NCBI GenBank assembly: GCA_021788565.1
Contig: JAJYKO010000350.1
Span: 1 to 6,294 of the forward strand
Length of the DNA: 6,294 bases
Origin: Chloroflexota bacterium
GTDB lineage: Bacteria > Chloroflexota > UBA6077
Reading direction: 5' to 3'
Shown piece by piece: positions 1 through 5,890 of the stretch (positions are counted from its first letter, which is position 1; every line of letters starts with the position of its first letter). The notes below the pieces were generated by a model that saw only the letters and a list, made by a program, of their open reading frames with translations, had not been told where the DNA came from and made no database searches. Both the position numbers and the translations under genes were made by a program.

Positions 1-36
1 CTGGCGGGACCAGCTTGATCATTGCGAACGTCCGTG

Positions 37-44
37 AAGGAGGT
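37..44 (+). promoter_or_regulatory. Ribosome binding site deciding a GTG start
   Basis: The octamer AAGGAGGT is close to a perfect complement of the 16S rRNA 3' end. It ends 4 nt before a GTG at 49. It decides the start of the following dehydrogenase: the open frame also has a TTG at 22, but that TTG lies upstream of this site and has no Shine-Dalgarno of its own. Confidence 0.8.
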
Positions 45-48
45 AATA

Positions 49-1050
49 GTGACTTCACCTATCAGAGTTATTCACTACGGTTTGGGGCCCATCGGCATGG
101 AGGCCGCCAGGGTCGTATCGAGACGGCCTGGCATCATCGCGGTGGGAGCCGTGGACAAGGATCCCGCCAAGGTTGGGAGGGATCTAGCGGAGGTAGCCGA
201 TCTTCCGGGGCCATCGGGAACGATCGTGCGCTCGTCGATATCCGAGGTGTCGAAGCTCTCGGGTGACGTCGTGCTCCACAGCACCGGGTCCTATCTGGCC
301 GAAGTTAGCCCTCAACTGGAAGAGCTGTTGCGGGCTGACTTATACGTGGTCTCCACCTGCGAGGAACTGTCGTATCCGGTGGACGAGCGAGCCGAAATCG
401 CCGCCCGGTTGGACTCCGTCGCGAAGGAGCACGGAGTGGTGCTGCTAGGCACCGGCATCAACCCAGGATTCGCCATGGATGCCCTTCCCATCTTCTTGAC
501 CAGCGTCTCGCAGGACGTCACGTCGATCAGGGTGAAGCGAATCAACGATGCCGGAAAGCGACGGCAGCCGCTGCGGCGCAAGGTGGGCGCAGGCCTGGAG
601 AAGGCGGAGTTTCAGAAGCTGGTCGATGCGAAGAAGGTGCGGCACGTGGGGCTGCGCGAGTCGATGCAGATGCTGGCCGATGCCATGGGGTGGAAGGTCG
701 ACAGGGTGGAGGAGCTTACCTCGGCCATGCTGGCGCAACAACGAGTCTCGACAGCTTACCTGACGGTGGAGCCAGGCCAGGTAGCTGGGGTTCATCAGGT
801 GGGAACTGCCTTCGTGGCCGACCGGCCGGTCATCACACTGGAATTGCAGATGTACGTGGGTGCGTCCAAGGAAAGCGACGAGATCTGGATCGAAGGGCGG
901 CCAAATCTGCACCTGCGGTGTGAGGATGGCTTCCCGGGGGATATCTCTACCACAGCTATCCTCGTCAATGCTGCCACGCGAGTGGCGGACCTGCCGCCGG
1001 GGCTACGAACCATGAAGGACCTTCCGCCCGCGCATTACCGCTCGTACTGA
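49..1050 (+). CDS. 2,4-diaminopentanoate dehydrogenase-like NAD(P) oxidoreductase (DapB-like fold)
   Basis: Predicted cytosolic NAD(P)-dependent oxidoreductase of 333 residues. Seen: an N-terminal Rossmann motif GLGPIG at residues 11-16 after a beta strand, an acidic DKD at 36-38 at the end of the second strand, HSTGS at 77-81, STCEELSYP at 102-110 and GTGINPGF at 134-141. This is the pattern of the dihydrodipicolinate-reductase-like N-terminal domain joined to the DAPDH-type C-terminal domain. Known: the characterised member (Ord) oxidatively deaminates 2,4-diaminopentanoate in clostridial ornithine fermentation. Most relatives in environmental genomes are uncharacterised. No ornithine-pathway neighbour (OraS/OraE, OrtA/OrtB) is visible, so the substrate here is open. 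The GTG start is chosen because of the AAGGAGGT site just before it; an in-frame TTG at 22 would add nine residues. The protein looks full length with no broken motif. The family call is firm, the exact reaction is not. Confidence 0.82.
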   Translation: MTSPIRVIHYGLGPIGMEAARVVSRRPGIIAVGAVDKDPAKVGRDLAEVADLPGPSGTIVRSSISEVSKLSGDVVLHSTGSYLAEVSPQLEELLRADLYVVSTCEELSYPVDERAEIAARLDSVAKEHGVVLLGTGINPGFAMDALPIFLTSVSQDVTSIRVKRINDAGKRRQPLRRKVGAGLEKAEFQKLVDAKKVRHVGLRESMQMLADAMGWKVDRVEELTSAMLAQQRVSTAYLTVEPGQVAGVHQVGTAFVADRPVITLELQMYVGASKESDEIWIEGRPNLHLRCEDGFPGDISTTAILVNAATRVADLPPGLRTMKDLPPAHYRSY

Positions 1051-1130
1051 TCGCCTGGGATGCTCTTGCCACCTGCCGCGACTTTGGGGACAAGAAGGGT
1101 GTCCTCCGCGTCTCGATCCCATGTTCGAAG

Positions 1131-1139
1131 TGCTAGAAT
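1131..1139 (+). promoter_or_regulatory. Extended -10 promoter for the quinone oxidoreductase
   Basis: TGCTAGAAT matches the extended -10 form TGnTATAAT at all but one position of the hexamer. No convincing -35 hexamer lies 16-18 bp upstream, which extended -10 promoters can tolerate. Transcription would begin near 1146, giving a leader of about 35 nt before the ATG at 1181. Sequence-based guess only. Confidence 0.4.
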
Positions 1140-1180
1140 TTAGCTGTTTCGAGCGGCAGTGCGAGGCAAGGAGGTACGAC

Positions 1181-2149
1181 ATGAAGATAATCCGAGTGCA
1201 CCAGCCTGGCGGCCCTGAAGCCATGCAGTTGGAGGACGCTCCGATCCCCGAAGTGGGTCCAGGTCAGGCTCTGGTCAAGATCGAAGCCATCGGCATCAAC
1301 TACATCGATATCTACAACCGCAGCGGCCTCTACAAGAACCCCCTCCCCGTGACTCCGGGCAATGAGGGTGCAGGGATCGTGGAGGCAGTCGGGTCGGGCG
1401 TCACCGAGGTCAAGGTCGGAGACCGGGTCGCCTGGGGAATGGACATCGGGTCCTACGCACAGTACCGAGTGATCGGTGCGAACCGGCTGGTCACGATCCC
1501 CGAGGGACTGAGCTTCCGGGATGCCGCATCGGTGATGCTGCAGGGTATGACCGCCCACTACCTGACCATCTCCACTTACCCTCTTAAGGCGGGCGATACC
1601 TGCCTCATCCACGCAGCGGCAGGCGGCCTCGGCCAGTTACTGTGTCAGCTCGCCAAGATCCAGGGGGCGCGAGTGATCGGCACGGCGGGTAGTCCCGAGA
1701 AGGCCGACGTCGCACGGCAGGCGGGAGCTGACGAGGTGATCCTCTATCGAGAGCAGGACTTCGCCGCGAGGGCCAGGCAGCTCACCGGCGGGGCGGGCGT
1801 TCAGGTGGTGTACGACACCGTGGGGAAGGACACCTTCGACGGGAGTCTGGACTCCTTGACGCGTCGGGGCATGCTGGTGCTGGTAGGTCAGGCAAGTGGC
1901 CCGGTGCCGCCGTTGGATCCCGTGGTGCTCAACGCGAAGGGCTCTCTCTACCTGACTCGCCCCACCCTGCGGGACTACGTGGCCACCCGCGACGAGTTGC
2001 TCTGGCGAGCGGGCGAGGTGCTGGGATGGGTCGCCTCAGGCAAGCTGCGCCAGACAATCGCGGGCACCTATCCCCTCGCCGAGGCCGGCAAGGCTCACGA
2101 GGCGCTGTCGGGCCGCAAGACCGCTGGGAAGCTGCTCTTGATCCCGTAA
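1181..2149 (+). CDS. Quinone oxidoreductase / zinc-free medium-chain dehydrogenase
   Basis: Predicted NADPH-dependent quinone (or enone) reductase of 322 residues, cytosolic, of the zeta-crystallin/QOR branch of the MDR superfamily. Seen: an N-terminal GroES-like domain with NYID at 40-43 and GNEGAGIVEAVG at 60-71, then a Rossmann domain. Residues 138-159 fit the quinone oxidoreductase/zeta-crystallin signature G-D-x2-L-x3-[SA]2-G-G-x-G-x4-Q-x2-[KRS] at every position, and AAGGLG inside it is the nucleotide-binding loop. No catalytic-zinc or structural-zinc cysteine set is visible, as expected for this branch. The ATG at 1181 follows AAGGAGGT (1168-1175) with a 5-nt gap and matches the family's usual N-terminus; the frame is open to 1121 but without support. 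It lies 130 nt after the preceding gene and has its own possible promoter, so it may be a single-gene unit. Known function of relatives: quinone or aldehyde/enone detoxification. The physiological substrate here is unknown. Confidence 0.9.
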   Translation: MKIIRVHQPGGPEAMQLEDAPIPEVGPGQALVKIEAIGINYIDIYNRSGLYKNPLPVTPGNEGAGIVEAVGSGVTEVKVGDRVAWGMDIGSYAQYRVIGANRLVTIPEGLSFRDAASVMLQGMTAHYLTISTYPLKAGDTCLIHAAAGGLGQLLCQLAKIQGARVIGTAGSPEKADVARQAGADEVILYREQDFAARARQLTGGAGVQVVYDTVGKDTFDGSLDSLTRRGMLVLVGQASGPVPPLDPVVLNAKGSLYLTRPTLRDYVATRDELLWRAGEVLGWVASGKLRQTIAGTYPLAEAGKAHEALSGRKTAGKLLLIP

Positions 2150-2189
2150 GTGGCCATTCCGTGGCCCTCCGACACGGCCGATCCTGACG

Positions 2190-2276
2190 TCCTGGAATCG
2201 ACGCTTTTGCGGGGGTAGCGAGGGGCGATTGTTGTAGGGGCGGCTCGCGAGCCGCCCCTACAGCCCGATTCCAGGA
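2190..2276 (+). repeat. MITE-like inverted-repeat element, 87 bp
   Basis: Perfect 11-bp inverted repeats TCCTGGAATCG (2190-2200) and CGATTCCAGGA (2266-2276) bound an 87-bp non-coding segment that carries a long internal palindrome. It lies between the quinone oxidoreductase stop and the D-2-hydroxyacid dehydrogenase pseudogene. Terminal inverted repeats, short length, no coding capacity and intergenic location are what a miniature inverted-repeat element or REP-like repeat looks like. I see no target-site duplication at the borders and only one copy in this window, so mobility is inference. Confidence 0.5.
2233..2262. repeat. Perfect 30-bp palindrome (GTAGGGGCGG-type dispersed repeat)
   Basis: The 15-nt arm TGTAGGGGCGGCTCG (2233-2247) is followed at once by its exact reverse complement (2248-2262), with no spacer and no mismatch. 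In RNA this would form a very stable GC-rich hairpin on either strand. It could slow or end transcription, but there is no U-tract on either side, so it is not a standard intrinsic terminator. From memory, similar GTAGGGGCGG...CCGCCCCTAC palindromes are scattered between genes in many Chloroflexota and other environmental genomes. That recollection needs a genome search. Confidence 0.85.
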
Positions 2277-2333
2277 TGTTGAAACCACCGTGCCGGTGAC
2301 TATGTGCAGTACTGAGGTAAGGAGTGGATCCGC

Positions 2334-2692
2334 ATGTCGGAAGAGAACATTGTGTTCATCGACGTGCCCACGCCAGAGGCACGAAAAGTCATCGAGGACA
2401 ATCTGCCTCCGGGCTTCAGGCTGATCTTCGCTGAGGCCGACACCGAGGAGAAGGCCTTATCGAGGCACTTAAGGCGAGGCGAATACGGGGAGCCGGAGTG
2501 GACGTCTTCGCTCAGGAGCCCGTGCCGGCCGACCATCCTTTTCTCTCGCTTCCCAACGTGGTGGTGAGCCCTCACTGCGCCGGCGCGACCGAGGACGCGG
2601 AACTGGAGGGGATCCGCCATGCGTACGCCAACATAGCGAGGGTGAGCCGGGGCGAACCGCTGGACCCCGCCGATCTCGCGGCTGCCGCGTGA
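2334..2692 (+). pseudogene. D-2-hydroxyacid dehydrogenase, internally deleted and frameshifted
   Basis: Remnant of a D-3-phosphoglycerate-dehydrogenase-type D-2-hydroxyacid dehydrogenase. The start is intact: AAGGAG at 2319-2324, 9-nt gap, ATG at 2334, then about 40 residues of a normal N-terminal substrate-domain beginning (VFIDVPTPEARKVIEDN). At about 2450-2460 the text jumps to the family's third signature in another frame: LIEALKARRIRGAGVDVFAQ, followed by EPVPADHPF and then SPHCAGATEDAELEG, which holds the catalytic His, ending at TGA 2690-2692. The missing middle, roughly 190-200 residues of the usual 310-330, holds the GxGxxG NAD-binding loop and the catalytic Arg and Glu. The original frame runs on in a wrong frame to 2567. 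Adding one base near 2456 would restore a continuous but still NAD-site-less frame. It cannot encode a working dehydrogenase. A deletion in an assembled consensus could mimic this. Confidence 0.82.
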
Positions 2693-2863
2693 CGTCCCTG
2701 TTTTGCATGCTTGTCAACGAAGCGCAGCGGAGCTGATGCTGGGACGCAGGGTGGAGCGAGAGCAAGAGAACAGGCCGCAGTGACAGGCTCGGATTCTGCT
2801 CGAAGAGGTTGTCGACAGGTTCCGAGTCTAGATTTGCGACTGCCCGGTGGAAAGGATGCAATC

Positions 2864-3412
2864 ATGAACGAAAACAGGGGACTGGAGACCGCTACGCTGG
2901 CAGGTGGCTGCTTCTGGTGTCTCGAAGCGGTCTATGACGAGATCGAGGGGGTTGAGGAAGTGGCCTCAGGATACGCCGGCGGCTCGACTCCACATCCCAC
3001 GTATGAGCAGGTTTGCACTGGAAATACCGGCCACGCCGAGGTCGTTCAGATCAAGTTCGACCCAAGCGTGATCTCCTTCGACGACATCCTGGACGTCTTC
3101 TTCACTATTCACGATCCGACGACGCTCAACAGGCAGGGAAACGACGTTGGGACGCAATACCGCTCGGCGATCTTCTACCACAGTCCCGAGCAGGAGCAGA
3201 CCGCGCGAAAGAAGATCGCCGAGCTAGAGGCCGCGCGGCTGTGGGATGAGCCCATAGTCACCGAGGTCGTGCCGATCACCGCGTTCTATCCAGCCGAGGA
3301 ATACCACCAGGAGTACTTCAGCCGGAATCCGTATCAGCCGTACTGCCAGATCGTCGTCGCGCCAAAGGTCGCCAAGGCGCGCAAGCACTTTCTCGCGAGG
3401 CTCAAGCACTGA
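2864..3412 (+). CDS. msrA: Peptide-methionine (S)-S-oxide reductase MsrA
   Basis: Reduces the S epimer of methionine sulfoxide in proteins and free methionine, with thioredoxin as usual electron donor; cytosolic. The protein is 182 residues, normal for a stand-alone MsrA. Seen: catalytic motif GCFWC at residues 15-19 with the reactive Cys16, SGYAGG at 35-40, PTYEQV with a conserved Tyr at 47, GHAE at 56-59 with the active-site Glu59, DVGTQYRS at 94-101 with the conserved Asp94, and C-terminal PYCQIVVAPK with a resolving Cys near 161. Cys19 in GCFWC may also take part in the disulfide relay. The ATG at 2864 is chosen because AAAGGA (2851-2856) precedes it by 7 nt and the family N-terminus begins there. 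The frame is open 51 codons further upstream, but that part has no family similarity. No msrB follows. The 3' end overlaps the stop of the opposing URO-D gene by 11 bp. Confidence 0.95.
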   Translation: MNENRGLETATLAGGCFWCLEAVYDEIEGVEEVASGYAGGSTPHPTYEQVCTGNTGHAEVVQIKFDPSVISFDDILDVFFTIHDPTTLNRQGNDVGTQYRSAIFYHSPEQEQTARKKIAELEAARLWDEPIVTEVVPITAFYPAEEYHQEYFSRNPYQPYCQIVVAPKVAKARKHFLARLKH

Positions 3413-4397
3413 AGAAGGCACGATACAGTGCATCGGCATTGGAGGGCGGCACATCGGCCCCTAGCTCCCCATCGCCGATGTACCCACCCCTCTCCGTCCC
3501 CAGCGTCGAGGCTTCCAGTCGCACGTAGGCCTCCACCTCCTCCGGCGTTCCAAATGGTAGCACCGTCTGCCTGTCGACATCCCCCAGGAAGCAGACCTTC
3601 CCCGCGAAGGCCTCCCCCAGCCGCTCCATGCCGATGGCCGCCGGCTGCGGGTTCAGAACGTCGGCGCCAAGCTCGATCAGGTCGGGAATGATGGCATAGG
3701 TGTCCCCGTCGGTGTGGAAGAACACGTGCTTGCCTGCCCCGTGGACCGCATCGAAGAGCCTCTCGTAGGCGGGCCTGAAGATCTTGCGCCACTTCGCGGG
3801 GTTGATGAACAGCTGGTTCTGGGTGCCCCAGTCATCGCGGAACCGGAAGCAGTCCACCGGGTAGTCGAGCCACCTCTCAATCTTCCTCAGCATGAACTCC
3901 ACGATACGGTCGCGCAGGTAGAAGAGAGCCGAGGGCTCCTCCTGGATGTCCACCATCAGGTTCTCGAAGCCCCTCAGGTAGAACATCCGCTGGAAGAGGG
4001 TGTCGCCGTCCACCAGCACGTACTTCTCGCCCGCGTTACGCGCAAGCGTCTCGGGCACCCGGCTCCAGTCGCCGGCCTGTAACGGGTCGGGAAAGCGGTA
4101 GCCGTCCAGCTTCGCCCAATCATCCAGGGGGTGTTCGACTATCTGCCCCTTGTTCGCATCGACGTAGCGAACCCACAATGCCCCCCAGGGATCGCGCTCC
4201 CCCACACCGATCTCCCTCGTGTACTCGTTGAACTCGACGTAGCCGGTCTCGGCGAAGTCAGTGGGGTAGCGCCGCTGCAGCTCGGCCAGCTCTCGCGGGT
4301 AGCTGCGAGCGAAGCCCGGCAAGACGTTGTAGATAACTGGCAGGCGATCCGGCCCGCCGAATTCGATGGCGCGAATCACACGCTCGCGGCTGTTCAA
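3402..4397 (-). CDS. Uroporphyrinogen decarboxylase (URO-D) family / methyltransferase-like protein
   Basis: A 331-residue TIM-barrel protein of the URO-D superfamily, in the environmental branch that also contains corrinoid-dependent methyltransferases such as MtaA and CmuA, rather than heme-pathway HemE. Seen: N-terminus NSRERVIRAIEFGGPDRLP, the usual opening of this branch; DDWGTQNQLFINP at 188-200; FHTDGD at 227-232; LIELGADVLNPQ at 240-251; LPFGTPEEVEAYV at 280-292; DVPPSNADALYRAF at 315-328. Methyltransferase members bind zinc with a His-x-Cys motif in the FHTDGD position. Here the Cys is replaced by Asp, so zinc-thiolate methyl transfer is not supported. The start is TTG, preceded by a G-rich AGGGGG about 8 nt away, and matches the family's N-terminus. 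It begins 15 nt after the OYE-family gene and should share its transcript. The substrate is unknown; the family is clear. Confidence 0.85.
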   Translation of the reverse strand: MNSRERVIRAIEFGGPDRLPVIYNVLPGFARSYPRELAELQRRYPTDFAETGYVEFNEYTREIGVGERDPWGALWVRYVDANKGQIVEHPLDDWAKLDGYRFPDPLQAGDWSRVPETLARNAGEKYVLVDGDTLFQRMFYLRGFENLMVDIQEEPSALFYLRDRIVEFMLRKIERWLDYPVDCFRFRDDWGTQNQLFINPAKWRKIFRPAYERLFDAVHGAGKHVFFHTDGDTYAIIPDLIELGADVLNPQPAAIGMERLGEAFAGKVCFLGDVDRQTVLPFGTPEEVEAYVRLEASTLGTERGGYIGDGELGADVPPSNADALYRAFFSA

Positions 4398-4412
4398 CGT
4401 CGGTTCCCCCTG

Positions 4413-5564
4413 CTAGCGTCTTCTCGACAAGGCGGGTCTGTACTCGGGCGTACCAGTCACGTTCCGGTTGGTGGAGCAGACGATCGGCATCCCCTTGCCT
4501 ATGGAGTTGAAGCAGCTCAAGCACTCCTTGCACTGCACGATCTCCTCGTCCCTTCCAGAGAGGATCTTGCCGGCTGCCTTGGGATCGGCGATCATCTGCC
4601 TCCCTATCGCTGCCATGTCGGCCATCCCATCCTGCACCGCCGCTCGTGCCTCCCGGGCTCCGATCTTCCCCACTGCTATCACCGGTACCTGCACGGCCTT
4701 CTTCACCACACTGGCGTACTGGAGGGCTCCTCCTCTCGGCTTGTCCTTAGCAAGAGCCGCGGTCGACTGCAGGTAGGCCTTCCCGTCGATCTTCTTCCAG
4801 GAGACAGTGGCGAGCGAGGCGTGAATAGCGTCCACCCCGGCCTCCTCCAGGAGTCGGGCGATGACCGCCGCGTCCTCGGGCGTCTGCCCGCCCTCGACGG
4901 TCTCCATGGCGTTCAGTCTGAAGAGGATAGGGAAGTCGGGTCCCAGCTTCTCTCGGATGGCGCGAACAACCTCGACGGAGAAAGTGGCCCTGCCGGCTGC
5001 GCTTCCCCCGTAGCGATCCTCCCTATGGTTGGTCAGGGGCGAGAGGAACTGCCCCAGAAGCGTGAAGTGGGCGCCGTGTAGCTCGACTCCGTCAAACCCA
5101 GCGTCGCGCGCTCGAACCGCTGCCGCGACGAAGTCGCCGGCGATATCCGCTATCTGGCTGAAGCCCAGCACCGTCGGCTCCACGTCGGGGCGGAAGGCAA
5201 CGCCAGAGGGAGATGGCCCCCGCAGACCGCCCTCGACCGGGACCGACCGGCCGCCGGCATGGCTCAGCTGAATAACGGCCGCTGCCCCTTCCGCCTTGAT
5301 AGCTGTGGCCAGCTTGGCGACACTTTCTCCCTGAGCATCGCTCCAGAGCCCCAGACTGCGGGGATTGCCGCGACCGTCGGCCCGCACCGTCGCGGCCTCC
5401 ACGATCGCCAACCCGACGTCGCGGGAGCGCTGCACGTAGAAGCCCAGGCTCGCGTCCGTCACCTCGGCGTCGGTGGTACAGTAGCAGCCGGTAATGGGGG
5501 CAAGGACCAATCGGTTCCTCAGGCGCATTCCGTTGATCACCATGGGGTCGCTCAGGTTCGGCAT
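4413..5564 (-). CDS. OYE-family NADH:flavin oxidoreductase with Fe-S cysteine motif
   Basis: FMN TIM-barrel ene-reductase of 383 residues, similar to the N-terminal half of 2-enoate reductase and 2,4-dienoyl-CoA reductase. Seen: opening MPNLSDPMVINGMRLRNRLV, QLSHAGG at 99-105, HGAH at 163-166, QFLSPLTNHREDRYGG at 172-187, VIAVGKIG at 305-312, and a cysteine cluster at 345, 348, 351 and 363. His163 and His166 correspond to the substrate-binding pair of YqjM. The usual Tyr in HGAHGY is replaced (HGAHFT). The protein ends 20 residues after the last Cys, so the FAD and NAD(P) domains of the 650-residue relatives are absent. The start is taken at the ATG at 5564 because GGAG (5576-5573) precedes it by 8 nt and the family begins with MPNL; an in-frame ATG at 5585 adds seven residues but has no ribosome site. 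First gene of the operon with the URO-D-family gene. The family is secure, the substrate unknown. Confidence 0.88.
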   Translation of the reverse strand: MPNLSDPMVINGMRLRNRLVLAPITGCYCTTDAEVTDASLGFYVQRSRDVGLAIVEAATVRADGRGNPRSLGLWSDAQGESVAKLATAIKAEGAAAVIQLSHAGGRSVPVEGGLRGPSPSGVAFRPDVEPTVLGFSQIADIAGDFVAAAVRARDAGFDGVELHGAHFTLLGQFLSPLTNHREDRYGGSAAGRATFSVEVVRAIREKLGPDFPILFRLNAMETVEGGQTPEDAAVIARLLEEAGVDAIHASLATVSWKKIDGKAYLQSTAALAKDKPRGGALQYASVVKKAVQVPVIAVGKIGAREARAAVQDGMADMAAIGRQMIADPKAAGKILSGRDEEIVQCKECLSCFNSIGKGMPIVCSTNRNVTGTPEYRPALSRRR

Positions 5565-5572
5565 CTGCAAAT

Positions 5573-5576
5573 CTCC
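5573..5576 (-). promoter_or_regulatory. Ribosome binding site favouring the inner ATG of the OYE gene
   Basis: On the minus strand GGAG sits 8 nt before the ATG at 5564. The alternative in-frame ATG at 5585 is preceded by an AT-rich stretch with no purine-rich site. This, together with the family's normal MPNL opening, decides for 5564. Confidence 0.6.
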
Positions 5577-5609
5577 GCTACCCATAAGATATATCTGCCA
5601 GAGTGCTTC

Positions 5610-5637
5610 ATCTTAGCCGCAATCTCGGACCAGTCAA
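5610..5637 (-). promoter_or_regulatory. Sigma70-type promoter of the OYE/URO-D operon
   Basis: Reading the minus strand, TTGACT (5637-5632) is a five-of-six match to the -35 hexamer. It is followed after 16 bp by TAAGAT (5615-5610), a four-of-six match to the -10. Transcription would start near 5603, giving a leader of about 40 nt before the ATG at 5564. It is the best-formed promoter in the window and is correctly placed for the two-gene operon. Prediction from sequence only. Confidence 0.55.
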
Positions 5638-5738
5638 GCCCGACTCCGCGAAGACCGTGTCGCGGGTGAACCTTTTGATCGAAGTTTTACAGGGATACAA
5701 CACATCTTTAACCACCTGCCTGCCAGTCAGTGCTACCA

Positions 5739-5828
5739 TCACTTCCGCTGGGATAGCGCAATGGTCACCTCAAACATCCTCCTCGTTACGCGGGCCGGCC
5801 GGCAAGGGCGCCACGGCCCGCTCTTCAT
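5739..5828 (-). CDS. Possible 29-residue small protein or leader peptide
   Basis: Weak candidate. A minus-strand ATG at 5828 is preceded by AAGGAGG (5846-5840) with an 11-nt gap, longer than the usual 5-9. The 29 codons start MKSGPWRPCRPARVTRR, are strongly basic, and end in TGA at 5741-5739. It would lie on a transcript from the possible promoter near 5896 and upstream of the OYE operon. I recognise no family, there is no membrane segment, and Arg-rich translations are common by chance in GC-rich DNA. The ribosome site is the main support. Confidence 0.2.
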   Translation of the reverse strand: MKSGPWRPCRPARVTRRMFEVTIALSQRK

Positions 5829-5869
5829 GTGCCGGGACTCCTCCTTCCGCCGTAGGTGCTTACCAGGTA

Positions 5870-5882
5870 CGACACTGTGTCG
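5870..5882. repeat. 13-bp palindrome, possible operator
   Basis: CGACACTGTGTCG is a perfect 6-bp inverted repeat around one central base. It lies just downstream of the predicted minus-strand start site (near 5884), a typical position for a repressor operator. Only one copy is visible and no regulator gene is in the window, so an operator role is speculative. Confidence 0.3.
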
Positions 5883-5890
5883 AGACGCGC

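Noticed and set aside
1..37. Tail of an upstream coding region ending at TGA 16-18 or TGA 35-37
   Set aside because: Two frames give short tails with stops and neither is long enough to recognise; cannot be decided from this window.
445..912. 155-codon minus-strand open frame, and a similar 159-codon one at 1133-1612
   Set aside because: Both are shadows of well-identified plus-strand enzymes and show no motifs.
2152..2166. GGCCA/TGGCC hairpin after the quinone oxidoreductase as a terminator
   Set aside because: Only 5 bp of stem and no following T-run.
2211..2243. G-quadruplex from repeated GGGG runs
   Set aside because: Only three runs of four or more G are present; the fourth is missing, and the last run is part of the palindrome.
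2715..2860. Possible T-box or other riboswitch upstream of msrA because of AGGGTGGAGCG
   Set aside because: The conserved T-box is AGGGTGGnACCGCG. The match breaks after TGG, there is no stem I or terminator in the right order, and msrA is not a usual T-box target.
2711..2863. N-terminal extension of MsrA by 51 codons from an upstream in-frame start
   Set aside because: The extra residues have no MsrA similarity and no ribosome site, and the ATG at 2864 has both.
4131..5081. Long 316-codon plus-strand open frame
   Set aside because: It lies antisense across the OYE and URO-D genes, has no ribosome site or family motif, and is the kind of frame that GC-rich coding DNA produces on its other strand.
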